Shown: piece by piece, positions 1-6,290 of the stretch
Numbering within the stretch: the first letter of the stretch is position 1
Layout of the letters: each line of letters starts with the position of its first letter
Assembly: GCA_913045265.1 (NCBI GenBank)
Contig: CAJWQX010000052.1
Span: 1 to 19,422, forward strand
DNA from: UBA11889 sp002313255
Lineage (GTDB): Bacteria > Pseudomonadota > Gammaproteobacteria > Pseudomonadales > Azotimanducaceae
Direction of reading: 5' to 3'
Length of the DNA: 19,422 nt
Notes under the pieces: model-generated
Told to the model about the DNA's origin: nothing
Databases searched by the model: none
What the model saw: only the letters and a program-made list of their open reading frames with translations
Made by a program: the position numbers and the translations under genes

Positions 1-594
1 AACGATTTTTCCAGGTCCACAGGCCAGTCTGAACGAACTGAGCGAAACGTCTCCCTGGGAAATCCGCTCTATTCTGCAGCCGTCGATTTATTCTCCTGCA
101 AGAAGCCCGTTGTCGGTGCTATCCAAGGAGCAGCCGTGGGTGGTGGATTTGGTTTGGCACTAGTGCCCGATTTTCGAGTCGTCTGCCCCGAGGCTCGATT
201 TACCGCGAATTTCGTTAAGCTCGGCTTTCATCCCGGCTTCGGCTTGACCCACACGCTGCCAAAACTCATCGGACAGCAAAAAGCGAACAACATGTTCTTA
301 ACGGGGAAACGAATCGATGGCGAAACAGCTCACGACTGGGGCTTGGGTGACGTCCTAACTGATCGGGAGAACGTACGGTCCGAAGCCATCTCATTGGCGT
401 CTGAGATTGCGGAGAATGCTCCGCTAGCTGTGCTTTCTGTGCGAGCCACCATGCGAGCCGGATTGGTAGAATCCGTCAAAGACCAAACCGACCACGAATT
501 CGTAGAGCAGCAACGGCTTCAGCAGACTGAAGATCATCGCGAAGGTGTCCGAGCGGTCGCCGAACGTCGCGCAGGGAACTTTAACGGTCGGTAA
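1..594 (+). CDS. Crotonase (enoyl-CoA hydratase/isomerase) superfamily protein, 5'-truncated
   Basis: The reading frame is open from the first base, so this is the last 197 codons of a gene whose start lies outside the window. The crotonase fold is recognisable: the oxyanion-hole segment AAVGGGFGLAL (visible residues 44-54), then ARFTANFVKLGFHPGFG, LTGKRI, and a C-terminal EGVRAVAERRAGNF that resembles the usual family tail. Crotonases bind acyl-CoA thioesters and stabilise an enolate. Aligned by eye to rat mitochondrial hydratase, with no gap across this stretch, the two catalytic glutamates (Glu144 and Glu164) fall on Gly51 and Phe71. A classical hydratase reaction is therefore unlikely, and the true reaction (isomerase, hydrolase or other) cannot be read from the sequence. 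The stop codon lies 7 nt from the convergent transporter gene, with no visible terminator. The superfamily call is firm; the specific function is unknown. Confidence 0.9.
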   Translation, partial: NDFSRSTGQSERTERNVSLGNPLYSAAVDLFSCKKPVVGAIQGAAVGGGFGLALVPDFRVVCPEARFTANFVKLGFHPGFGLTHTLPKLIGQQKANNMFLTGKRIDGETAHDWGLGDVLTDRENVRSEAISLASEIAENAPLAVLSVRATMRAGLVESVKDQTDHEFVEQQRLQQTEDHREGVRAVAERRAGNFNGR

Positions 595-601
595 TTGATC
601 C

Positions 602-1990
602 TCACACCGACGCCCGGCGAGCATCCAATACACTCCGAATCTCTGCGTACGCTTGTTCGTTTAGTTTGAACCGCCTAAAAAGCATGGCGCCAATTGCATA
701 GCAAACTAGCGGAAACAGGCTATAGAGCGAAACGATTGCAATTTGCGTTTGCATCGACTGCACCTCATTCGGCACAAAACCCGCCGCTTGGAGCACAAAT
801 CCGGTCAGCATCAGCATGACACCCATCGCGCACTTGTATACGAAATTCCATGCCGCAAAGTAGGTCCCTTCTTTGCGTTCTCCCGTGACGTACTCGTCGT
901 AATCGATGACATCACCCTGGATGGAGGCGCTTATCGTGCCGCCGCAGCCTGCGGCGAACCCCGCGAAGATAGCGAGCACTATCATCGTAATTAGCCGGAC
1001 ATCAACCGTATCTAGAAACGGGAGGACGAACATGCCGCCAAACGAAACGCCGGTTAGCAACATCGAAAAAAACCATAGTTGTTTTTTGCCGTACCGGCGC
1101 GACAACGGTATCCAGATTGGTACAGAAAAGGCGGACGGGATCATGTACGACAAAATAATGAGGGGGGCCCACGATGCAGCGCCAACCACATACTGTGCGA
1201 CATAGAGCGTCAACACCCCTATTGCTGCCGAACCAACGTTTTCGATGAACGTCACGATAATCAATAATCGCGCGTGCGGATTCCGAACCACGTCCGCAAA
1301 TGCCCGAAACGGTCGCTCGTTGACTCGCCCTTGAAATTCGACTCGCTCGCGGAGCCTAATCACCGCGAATCCAATCAGAAACGCCATCACAACCGTTGCG
1401 ACAATCGCCAGCTCGAGTGCGGTTTGTCGCACCACTGCCGCGCCCTGGTCTTCCGCCCAAATAAGGACTTGGAAACTTGCCAGACACAGTATTGAACCGA
1501 ACGTATAAAACGCGTGTCGGATGCCGAAAATCCTACTGCGTTCGTGATAGTCATCCGACAGTTCCGCGCCGAGAGATAGATGAGGGACAAAAAAGACCGT
1601 CATGACCGAGTAAAACCCAATCACCGCCACCGCCATCCAACCGACCAGTGCAGCTTCAGATAACTCCGCGGGAGGCGAGAACACCATCACGAATGCGGCT
1701 CCGATAGGAATAACGCTGGCGGCCATCCACGTACGACGACGACCGAAGGAACCGACCGTTCGATCGCTTAGGTAACCAACCACCGGGTCCGAAATCGCGT
1801 CCCAAACCCGCGAAATGCTAAAGATAATCCCCATCACTGCCGGCGCGATCAACAGCACGTCCGTCGAGAACTTCATGACGTATAAACCGACGAGTAGGTA
1901 CATGTAACCTGCACCGACGGTTGGGGCACCGTATGCAAATACTGTCCCCCAGGGAACTCGCCCCCGACGTCGCTCCAACGTCGTATTCAC
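602..1990 (-). CDS. MFS transporter of the GPH (glycoside-pentoside-hexuronide:cation symporter) family
   Basis: This is a polytopic inner-membrane transporter of 462 residues, close to the usual GPH/MFS_2 length. It carries the family signatures DAISDPVVGYLSDR (64-77) followed by GRRR, and DVIDYDEYVTGERKEG (360-375), plus about twelve hydrophobic segments. GPH proteins couple solute uptake to H+ or Na+; the substrate here cannot be inferred. The open frame extends upstream to 2200, but that part lies inside the SDR gene, is rich in Arg, Ser and Cys and looks non-coding. I choose the GTG at 1990, whose GTGA overlaps the TGA stop of the SDR gene. This implies translational coupling and co-expression of dehydrogenase and transporter. 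No strong Shine-Dalgarno precedes it, in keeping with coupling. The 3' end converges on the crotonase gene. Confidence 0.9.
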   Translation of the reverse strand: MNTTLERRRGRVPWGTVFAYGAPTVGAGYMYLLVGLYVMKFSTDVLLIAPAVMGIIFSISRVWDAISDPVVGYLSDRTVGSFGRRRTWMAASVIPIGAAFVMVFSPPAELSEAALVGWMAVAVIGFYSVMTVFFVPHLSLGAELSDDYHERSRIFGIRHAFYTFGSILCLASFQVLIWAEDQGAAVVRQTALELAIVATVVMAFLIGFAVIRLRERVEFQGRVNERPFRAFADVVRNPHARLLIIVTFIENVGSAAIGVLTLYVAQYVVGAASWAPLIILSYMIPSAFSVPIWIPLSRRYGKKQLWFFSMLLTGVSFGGMFVLPFLDTVDVRLITMIVLAIFAGFAAGCGGTISASIQGDVIDYDEYVTGERKEGTYFAAWNFVYKCAMGVMLMLTGFVLQAAGFVPNEVQSMQTQIAIVSLYSLFPLVCYAIGAMLFRRFKLNEQAYAEIRSVLDARRASV

Positions 1991-2763
1991 GCGTTTCTGA
2001 TGGTCAACCCACCGTCGACGGGTAGTGCAACGCCAGTGACGTAACCGGCTGCAGGAAGAACCAAACTTAGGGTCATGTGAGCGACTTCCTCGGGGTCCGC
2101 ATACCGTTTGAGTGCTACTCGCCGACGCGCATATTCTTGTTTTTGCTCTTCCGGTATCCCGTCCGTAAGGCCCGTTCTTATCGGGCCCGGACAGATGCAA
2201 TTCACCGTAATGTCCTCGGTTCCAAACTCCACCGCCAGTGAACGTGTTAAACCTAGGACGCCCGTTTTAGCTGCACTGTATGCGCTCGCGTGCTTGGTCG
2301 CCCCCAGTCCCTCCGTCGACGCGATATTGACGATCCGACCGCCATCGGCTTTTCGTAGGAACGGCAACGCGGCACGGATTATGCGGACGTGAGCCGTAAT
2401 CAGTACGTCTTGCGCACGCTGCCAGACGGCCTCGTAATCGTCATCATCCACGGGCGCACCTGCACCAATTCCGGCGTTATTGATAACGATGTCGATGCCG
2501 CCAAAGTGCTCAGCGATTTCAGGTACGACTCGTTCGATGGCCTCCCGATCCGAAACATCAAGCGGCCATCCTCGCACCGAGTAACCGGCTTCGCTGATTT
2601 CTTCAACGACCTGCTCCAACGGATCTTCGTTAATATCGGTTACCGCCACCAACGCCCCTTGCTCAGCGAACAAGCCAGCAGTTGACCGGCCCATACCGCT
2701 GGCAGCGCCAGTGATGATGGCGACCTTTCCTTCGATCGACCGGCTAAGTTTGGTTAATTTCAT
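1987..2763 (-). CDS. Short-chain dehydrogenase/reductase (SDR), classical type
   Basis: This 258-residue classical SDR oxidises or reduces an alcohol/ketone with NAD(P)(H). The Rossmann glycine motif TGAASGMG lies at residues 18-25, NNAG at 95-98, the catalytic serine at about 149 (NIAST), and YSAAK gives Tyr162 and Lys166. Asp43 at the end of the second strand (VAVTDIN) favours NAD(H) over NADP(H). The C-terminal ALPVDGG is typical of FabG-like members, but the chain could equally be a catabolic alcohol, sugar or steroid dehydrogenase. The ATG start is supported by GGGAGGA at 2768-2774, close upstream. It is the first gene of a two-gene operon whose second gene is the GPH transporter, so its substrate may be what the transporter imports. 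The nearby crotonase gene on the other strand is compatible with, but does not prove, a shared degradation pathway. Confidence 0.92.
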   Translation of the reverse strand: MKLTKLSRSIEGKVAIITGAASGMGRSTAGLFAEQGALVAVTDINEDPLEQVVEEISEAGYSVRGWPLDVSDREAIERVVPEIAEHFGGIDIVINNAGIGAGAPVDDDDYEAVWQRAQDVLITAHVRIIRAALPFLRKADGGRIVNIASTEGLGATKHASAYSAAKTGVLGLTRSLAVEFGTEDITVNCICPGPIRTGLTDGIPEEQKQEYARRRVALKRYADPEEVAHMTLSLVLPAAGYVTGVALPVDGGLTIRNA

Positions 2764-2853
2764 TGCGTCCTCCCGAGCAATCGATTATTGCCCATCCTGT
2801 CGCGATATACAGTTATCGAGGCGACCTAATTACGGCTGTTGTGCAGCGTCCGC

Positions 2854-2882
2854 TTGTTCGGCCCGCACACCGCGCATAGAAT
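2854..2882 (+). promoter_or_regulatory. Probable sigma-70 promoter of the tRNA-Lys gene
   Basis: A TTGTTC -35 box (2854-2859) and a TAGAAT -10 box (2877-2882) are separated by 17 nt. The predicted start lies about 7 nt downstream, roughly 12 nt before the mature tRNA 5' end. The bases just after the -10 are GCGCGG, a GC-rich discriminator of the kind seen at stringently controlled stable-RNA promoters. The same promoter would also serve the TrmY-like gene behind the tRNA. The match is by eye. Confidence 0.6.
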
Positions 2883-2889
2883 GCGCGGT
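2869..2889. repeat. Perfect 9-bp inverted repeat over the tRNA promoter -10
   Basis: ACCGCGCAT (2869-2877) and ATGCGCGGT (2881-2889) are exact reverse complements around a 3-nt centre, AGA. The dyad covers the -10 box and discriminator of the predicted tRNA-Lys promoter. No T-run follows on either strand, so it does not look like an intrinsic terminator. It could be an operator, or a coincidence in GC-rich DNA. Confidence 0.7.
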
Positions 2890-2901
2890 TTCGTGGCCCA
2901 G

Positions 2902-2977
2902 GGGTCGTTAGCTCAGTTGGTAGAGCACCGGGCTTTTAACCCGTTGGTCCTGGGTTCGAGCCCCAGACGGCCCACCA
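2902..2977 (+). tRNA. tRNA-Lys (anticodon UUU), CCA encoded
   Basis: The sequence folds into a full cloverleaf of 76 nt. The acceptor stem is GGGTCGT/ACGGCCC with one U-G pair. The D arm is GCTC...GAGC, and the anticodon loop CTTTTAA places TTT at 2935-2937. The T arm is CTGGG-TTCGAGC-CCCAG, the discriminator base is A2974, and CCA is encoded at 2975-2977. It resembles E. coli tRNA-Lys in the acceptor and D arms. The 27-43 pair closing the anticodon stem appears as C and U, which do not pair; E. coli has a G-U pair there. A tRNA-Lys next to queC is also the arrangement in Pseudomonas. Confidence 0.97.
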
Positions 2978-2989
2978 CCACGCCACCAC

Positions 2990-2992
2990 GGA
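2990..2992 (+). promoter_or_regulatory. Weak Shine-Dalgarno supporting the TTG start of the TrmY-like gene
   Basis: GGA ends 7 nt before the TTG at 3000. It is the only SD-like sequence in the 22-nt spacer after the tRNA CCA end, and there is no in-frame ATG nearby, so it supports the TTG start. Confidence 0.4.
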
Positions 2993-2999
2993 ACCACAT

Positions 3000-3611
3000 T
3001 TGGATTGGGCAGCACGAAACTTCATCTTGAGAGCTCGAAACGGGCCCACGGCGCCCCGCTTTTCCCTCGACAACCTACCTTCAGCCAATCACCTAGAAGT
3101 CGTCGCTCAATCCATCGCGAACGCTCTCTTTTATGCCAATCAACACCGTTTCGATACGTCGATCTGGGTCGTTCTCGAGGGACCTCCTTGCCCACCACGC
3201 GTGCTTGCCTACCGAGGCAATTCCATCGGCTCGCTCGGGGGGTTTGACGAGCGCTCCATCGCAGCATCGATGCGCACTGCCCTCGCCCAAGGAACGCGCC
3301 TCGGTCGTGACGAAACGGTCATTTGTGAAAGTGGTATCGAAGTCACGCATCGTAGTTTCGAGTCAATGATCAAAGCAGCGGCGATTCCCGGCTTTTATTA
3401 CCTAGACAAAAAAGGATCCGATATACGTGAGACCTCGTTCGACTCACCGGCGATCTTTGTATTGAGCGATCACAAATCGATGCCGCGTAAGAGCACGCAC
3501 TACCTCGCGCGGCTCGGAGGCCGCCCCATCGCTTTGGGACCTAAGACTATTTTTGCAAGCCAATGTATTGTTTTAGTTCACAACGATCTCGATCGCCAAG
3601 CGATTCAGTAA
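3000..3611 (+). CDS. TrmY-family (SPOUT) putative pseudouridine/tRNA methyltransferase
   Basis: This 203-residue protein matches the TrmY/DUF358 family by its ordered motifs: NFILRAR (7-13), FSLDNLP (21-27), LEGPPCPP (59-66), DERSIAA (83-89), GIEVTHRSFE (112-121), YYLDKKG (133-139), FVLSDH (153-158) and SQCIVLVHNDLD (187-198). Archaeal TrmY uses SAM to methylate N1 of pseudouridine 54 in the tRNA T-loop and forms the trefoil-knot dimer of SPOUT enzymes. The archaeal LGDHxG-like SAM-loop motif reads LSDHKS here. From memory this resembles a bacterial subfamily in Vibrio and Shewanella annotated as putative pseudouridine methyltransferases, whose substrate is not settled. The start is TTG (3000), 22 nt after the tRNA-Lys CCA end, so it is probably co-transcribed with the tRNA. 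Its last 7 nt overlap the 3' end of convergent queC. The family call is strong; the function is inferred. Confidence 0.87.
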   Translation: MDWAARNFILRARNGPTAPRFSLDNLPSANHLEVVAQSIANALFYANQHRFDTSIWVVLEGPPCPPRVLAYRGNSIGSLGGFDERSIAASMRTALAQGTRLGRDETVICESGIEVTHRSFESMIKAAAIPGFYYLDKKGSDIRETSFDSPAIFVLSDHKSMPRKSTHYLARLGGRPIALGPKTIFASQCIVLVHNDLDRQAIQ

Positions 3612-4273
3612 TATCGCGTGGGATCGACCACGCCCGCTGATTGAAATCCCTCCCTGCGGATACGACAACTATCGCATCGTCCGCAAGCCTCGCCATCTCG
3701 ATTAGGTTGGTAGCATGAGACCGTGTTCCCATAGTTCACTCCGAGCTGCAGTCCTTTGATGATAATGTCAGCCTTTGGCAATTCGATGAGTGGCGCATGA
3801 ACTGTAAACCTATTCCCTTCGACCCCAGCTTGAGTCGCCAGATTAGCTAGCTTTTCAAACCCTTGGATGAACTCAATACGGCAGTCCGGGTAGCCCGAAT
3901 AATCCACCGCGTTGACGCCGATGAAGAGATCGTGCGCACCCAGCACTTCGGCCCAAGCAAGCCCTAACGATAAGAACACGGTGTTTCGTGCCGGCACATA
4001 GGTCACGGGAATACCTGTCGTTGGTGCCTCCGGCACCTCTATCGCTGCATCAGTTAAAGCCGACCCACCAAATTCAGAAAGATCAATCGAAACAACACGG
4101 TGCTCTTTAACACTAGCGGATACCGCAATTTTTCGGGCCGCTTCTAACTCGATGGCGTGCCGTTGACCATAAAAAAAAGACAGCGCGTAACACTCGAATC
4201 CCCGGTCATTCGCTATCGCCAGCGTCGTCGCGGAATCAAGGCCGCCTGACAAAAGTACGACGCCGATCGTCAA
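3605..4273 (-). CDS. queC: 7-cyano-7-deazaguanine synthase QueC
   Basis: QueC converts 7-carboxy-7-deazaguanine to preQ0 using ATP and ammonia, a step in queuosine biosynthesis in the cytoplasm. The PP-loop SGGLDS is at residues 9-14. A C-terminal zinc site is formed by Cys187, Cys197, Cys200 and Cys203 (SCY...ACGRCDSC). YVPARNT (92-98) and NAVDYSGYPDCR (121-132) are typical of the family. The frame is open to a TTG at 4294, but no SD precedes that codon. The TTG at 4273 has GAGG 7 nt upstream, overlaps the queE stop as TTGA, and gives the usual N-terminus MTIGVVLLSGG. I therefore call 222 residues, close to the roughly 230 of the E. coli protein. It ends the long minus-strand operon and overlaps the TrmY-like gene tail-to-tail. 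Confidence 0.96.
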   Translation of the reverse strand: MTIGVVLLSGGLDSATTLAIANDRGFECYALSFFYGQRHAIELEAARKIAVSASVKEHRVVSIDLSEFGGSALTDAAIEVPEAPTTGIPVTYVPARNTVFLSLGLAWAEVLGAHDLFIGVNAVDYSGYPDCRIEFIQGFEKLANLATQAGVEGNRFTVHAPLIELPKADIIIKGLQLGVNYGNTVSCYQPNRDGEACGRCDSCRIRREGFQSAGVVDPTRYY

Positions 4274-4923
4274 CGACCTGCCTCGTCGCCCCAAAGAACT
4301 TTATGGAGTTGTATCTGAAAACGTACGTCCAGCCGATCCGCGAGGATCCACTCGGCAAGGTGCCTAGCATTCTGCTCAGATGCTGATGGGGAGAACAGTA
4401 CCTCGCCAACGTGCGCGGTGAGGTCGTACTCCGCACAGATGTCCCTTGCCCAGCAATAATCGCGTCGGTCACAGATCACAAATTTCACCTGATCCCTTTC
4501 CCGCAATGCAGCCACGTTTGAAAAGAGATTCCGATCCAATTCTCCGGATCCTGGAGTTTTGAAATCCACAACTCGACTCACCCTTGGATCGACGGCGGTG
4601 ATATCCATCGCTCCGCTGGTTTCGAGTGACACCACGTAACCCCGATTACACAATGCGGCAAGCAAGCCAAATACCCTCGGTTGTGCCAGCGGTTCACCCC
4701 CAGTCACCGTTACGTGCCGCACGCCAAGTTCGTCTACGCGATTAAGAATGGCATCTAACGCGAGCGTTGAGCCACCATGAAACGCGTACGCGGTATCGCA
4801 ATACTGACAACGAAGTGGACACCCGGTCAGCCGAATAAAGACTGTAGGCCTGCCGACGCTCCTCGATTCACCCTGCACTGAGAGAAAAATCTCCGTGACG
4901 CGAAGCGTCTCGGCCTCTGACAC
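4270..4923 (-). CDS. queE: 7-carboxy-7-deazaguanine synthase QueE (radical SAM)
   Basis: QueE is a radical SAM enzyme that rearranges 6-carboxytetrahydropterin to 7-carboxy-7-deazaguanine, the ring contraction that precedes QueC. With the GTG start at 4923 the protein has 217 residues. It begins with LRVTEIFLSVQGES, followed by the cluster motif TGCPLRCQYCDT (Cys35, Cys39, Cys42; CX3CX2C) and GGEP at 75-78. The frame is open upstream to 5052, but those codons overlap cpoB and carry no family similarity. The GTG at 4923 lies 4 nt after the cpoB stop. The gene overlaps queC at its 3' end (TTGA), so the two consecutive preQ0 steps are coupled. In some bacteria QueE also affects cell division; nothing here bears on that. 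Confidence 0.96.
   Translation of the reverse strand: MSEAETLRVTEIFLSVQGESRSVGRPTVFIRLTGCPLRCQYCDTAYAFHGGSTLALDAILNRVDELGVRHVTVTGGEPLAQPRVFGLLAALCNRGYVVSLETSGAMDITAVDPRVSRVVDFKTPGSGELDRNLFSNVAALRERDQVKFVICDRRDYCWARDICAEYDLTAHVGEVLFSPSASEQNARHLAEWILADRLDVRFQIQLHKVLWGDEAGR
4281..4284 (-). promoter_or_regulatory. Shine-Dalgarno (GAGG) that decides the queC start
   Basis: On the minus strand GAGG lies 7 nt before the TTG at 4273. The alternative TTG at 4294 lacks an SD. The site sits within the last codons of queE. Confidence 0.6.
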
Positions 4924-4927
4924 GACG

Positions 4928-5713
4928 CTAGAGGTACTCGGATGCGTACGATTTGGCGAGATCACCGACCGTTCCCGGATGGTTTTTGATGACTCGATCA
5001 AGATAATCGCGTGCGCGCACAGTATCGCCCAGCTGATGGTAGACCTTGCCAAGTTTGTATAACGCGTCAGGTACTTTCGCGTGATCCGGGTATAAGGTGA
5101 CCACCTGTACGAATGACTGCCGCGCTTTTTCTAGATCGTCAGTGGCGTGATGTAATTCCCCCAACCAATAAAATGCGTTGGGAGTCCACTGCCCGTTCGG
5201 GTAATCAACGATAAATTGATCGAAAGCGACAATGGCGTCATCAAACCTACGCTCACTTGTGAGCGCGTACGCGCTTTCATACGAACCGCGTTCTGTACCG
5301 GTAGGATCGATAACGGGCGGCAACGGCGGAATATTCGTCTCGTCATGCGGTTCCGTTGCGACATCTATCGCCCGAAGTTCGCGGAACCGTCGGTCAATGT
5401 CGGTGTAACGTCGATTCTGTTCCCGCGTAAGCCGATCGACCCGATAAATCTGCTCCTCAAGCATGCCCCGAACGATTGCCAGCTCTTCTTGTAAAACCTG
5501 CAATTGATAAAAGAGTGCCGCTAACCCCGTATTGTTACTCGCAGTCCCGTCAGCGGATTCGAGGCTCGAGTTCCGTTCCGGGGTTTGATCGACGATCGGA
5601 GCCGCGCCGTTTGCATCAACCGTCGCGTAACCGAACAGAGTGCACAAAAAAAAGAGCAACCCCTTCGTTCCACGCCTTCTTTTTTGTGTCTTGTCTGTTC
5701 GCACTGCGAACAA
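4928..5713 (-). CDS. cpoB: Cell division coordinator CpoB (YbgF), Tol-Pal associated TPR protein
   Basis: CpoB is a periplasmic protein that connects Tol-Pal constriction of the outer membrane with peptidoglycan synthesis by PBP1B/LpoB (family knowledge). The 261-residue chain has a basic N-terminus (KRRRGTK), a hydrophobic signal segment at about 18-32, and a predicted coiled coil at about 63-112 (LQVLQEELAIVRGMLEEQ). A proline-rich linker at about 129-136 follows. The C-terminal domain (about 143-260) holds tetratricopeptide-like repeats, visible as YESAYALTSERRFDDAI, FYWLGELHHATDDLEKA and ALYKLGKVYHQLGD. This is the standard YbgF layout. The start is TTG at 5713, 4 nt after the pal stop; a GTG three codons later is the alternative. 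Its position between pal and queE is as in Pseudomonas. Confidence 0.93.
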   Translation of the reverse strand: MFAVRTDKTQKRRRGTKGLLFFLCTLFGYATVDANGAAPIVDQTPERNSSLESADGTASNNTGLAALFYQLQVLQEELAIVRGMLEEQIYRVDRLTREQNRRYTDIDRRFRELRAIDVATEPHDETNIPPLPPVIDPTGTERGSYESAYALTSERRFDDAIVAFDQFIVDYPNGQWTPNAFYWLGELHHATDDLEKARQSFVQVVTLYPDHAKVPDALYKLGKVYHQLGDTVRARDYLDRVIKNHPGTVGDLAKSYASEYL

Positions 5714-5717
5714 GCAC

Positions 5718-6272
5718 TTACCGATAAATCACTACCGCGCGCCTATTCTTACTCCACGCGGACTCATCGTGTCCGGGGTCGTCTGGGCGTTCTTCGCCGT
5801 AGCTGACCATTTCAATTTGGGATCGTCGAACTCCGGCTGATGTTAGAAAACTACGCACCGCATTGCCGCGACGTTCACCTAAAGCAAGGTTGTATTCGCG
5901 TGTTCCACGCTCGTCACAGTGCCCTTCAATGACTAAACGACGATCACGATTCCGAGTCAAAATGTTCGCGTGCATCTCAAGAAGGCGCAAATCGCGAGCG
6001 GAAAGTCGGGCCTGATCTAGTTCAAAGTAAAACTTAGTCGCCAAGATTCGACCAGTCGGCATGAGGGGTCGGCTACGGCTATCAAAATCGGTCGATTCCG
6101 GTTCGGCTTGAACAGCTTGCGATTGCGCAGGTTGCGATTGCACCGGCACAACATCAACCGGTGCCGCTGGTTGAGCGGCCGGCTCGGGTTCCTGTTGACT
6201 GGCGCAACCCACAAGAATTAGCGCGGCCGCAACCAACAATGCCACGTTGTACCTTCTGACCTGCCTCATCAT
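5718..6272 (-). CDS. pal: Peptidoglycan-associated lipoprotein Pal
   Basis: Pal anchors the outer membrane to peptidoglycan and is the outer-membrane end of the Tol system. The 184-residue precursor has a lipobox, LVGC, with the lipidated Cys23; Ala follows it, which suits export to the outer membrane. Residues 24-68 form a long linker rich in Pro, Gln, Ala and Glu. The OmpA-like domain then runs from about 72 to 184 and includes IEGHCDERGTREYNLALGERR, with Asp120 and Arg135 at the positions that usually contact the meso-diaminopimelate peptide. The ATG start is well supported by AGGAGAGAGGA just upstream (6273-6283). The linker looks longer than in E. coli Pal. The gene lies 18 nt after tolB. 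Confidence 0.97.
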   Translation of the reverse strand: MMRQVRRYNVALLVAAALILVGCASQQEPEPAAQPAAPVDVVPVQSQPAQSQAVQAEPESTDFDSRSRPLMPTGRILATKFYFELDQARLSARDLRLLEMHANILTRNRDRRLVIEGHCDERGTREYNLALGERRGNAVRSFLTSAGVRRSQIEMVSYGEERPDDPGHDESAWSKNRRAVVIYR

Positions 6273-6290
6273 TCCTCTCTCCTCATCAAT

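Noticed and set aside
1991..2200. N-terminal extension of the transporter frame, opening at 2200.
   Set aside because: It lies within the SDR coding region, is rich in Arg/Ser/Cys with no transporter similarity, and the GTG at 1990 makes a natural GTGA overlap.
2869..2889. Reading the palindrome before tRNA-Lys as an intrinsic terminator of an upstream gene.
   Set aside because: No T-run follows on either strand, and the neighbouring SDR gene is transcribed away from it.
2839..3030. Plus-strand open frame running across the tRNA-Lys gene.
   Set aside because: It is explained by the tRNA; the translated product has no recognisable features and shares its DNA with a full cloverleaf.
3022..3350. 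Minus-strand frames opposite the TrmY-like gene.
   Set aside because: The plus-strand product carries an ordered set of family motifs; the minus-strand products show none.
2902..3611. tRNA-Lys as an attachment site of a small integrated island carrying the TrmY-like gene.
   Set aside because: No direct repeat of the tRNA 3' end and no integrase gene are present on either side, and the gene ends inside conserved queC.
4924..5052. N-terminal extension of QueE into cpoB.
   Set aside because: The extra residues have no family counterpart, while the GTG at 4923 gives the usual start just before LRVTEIF.
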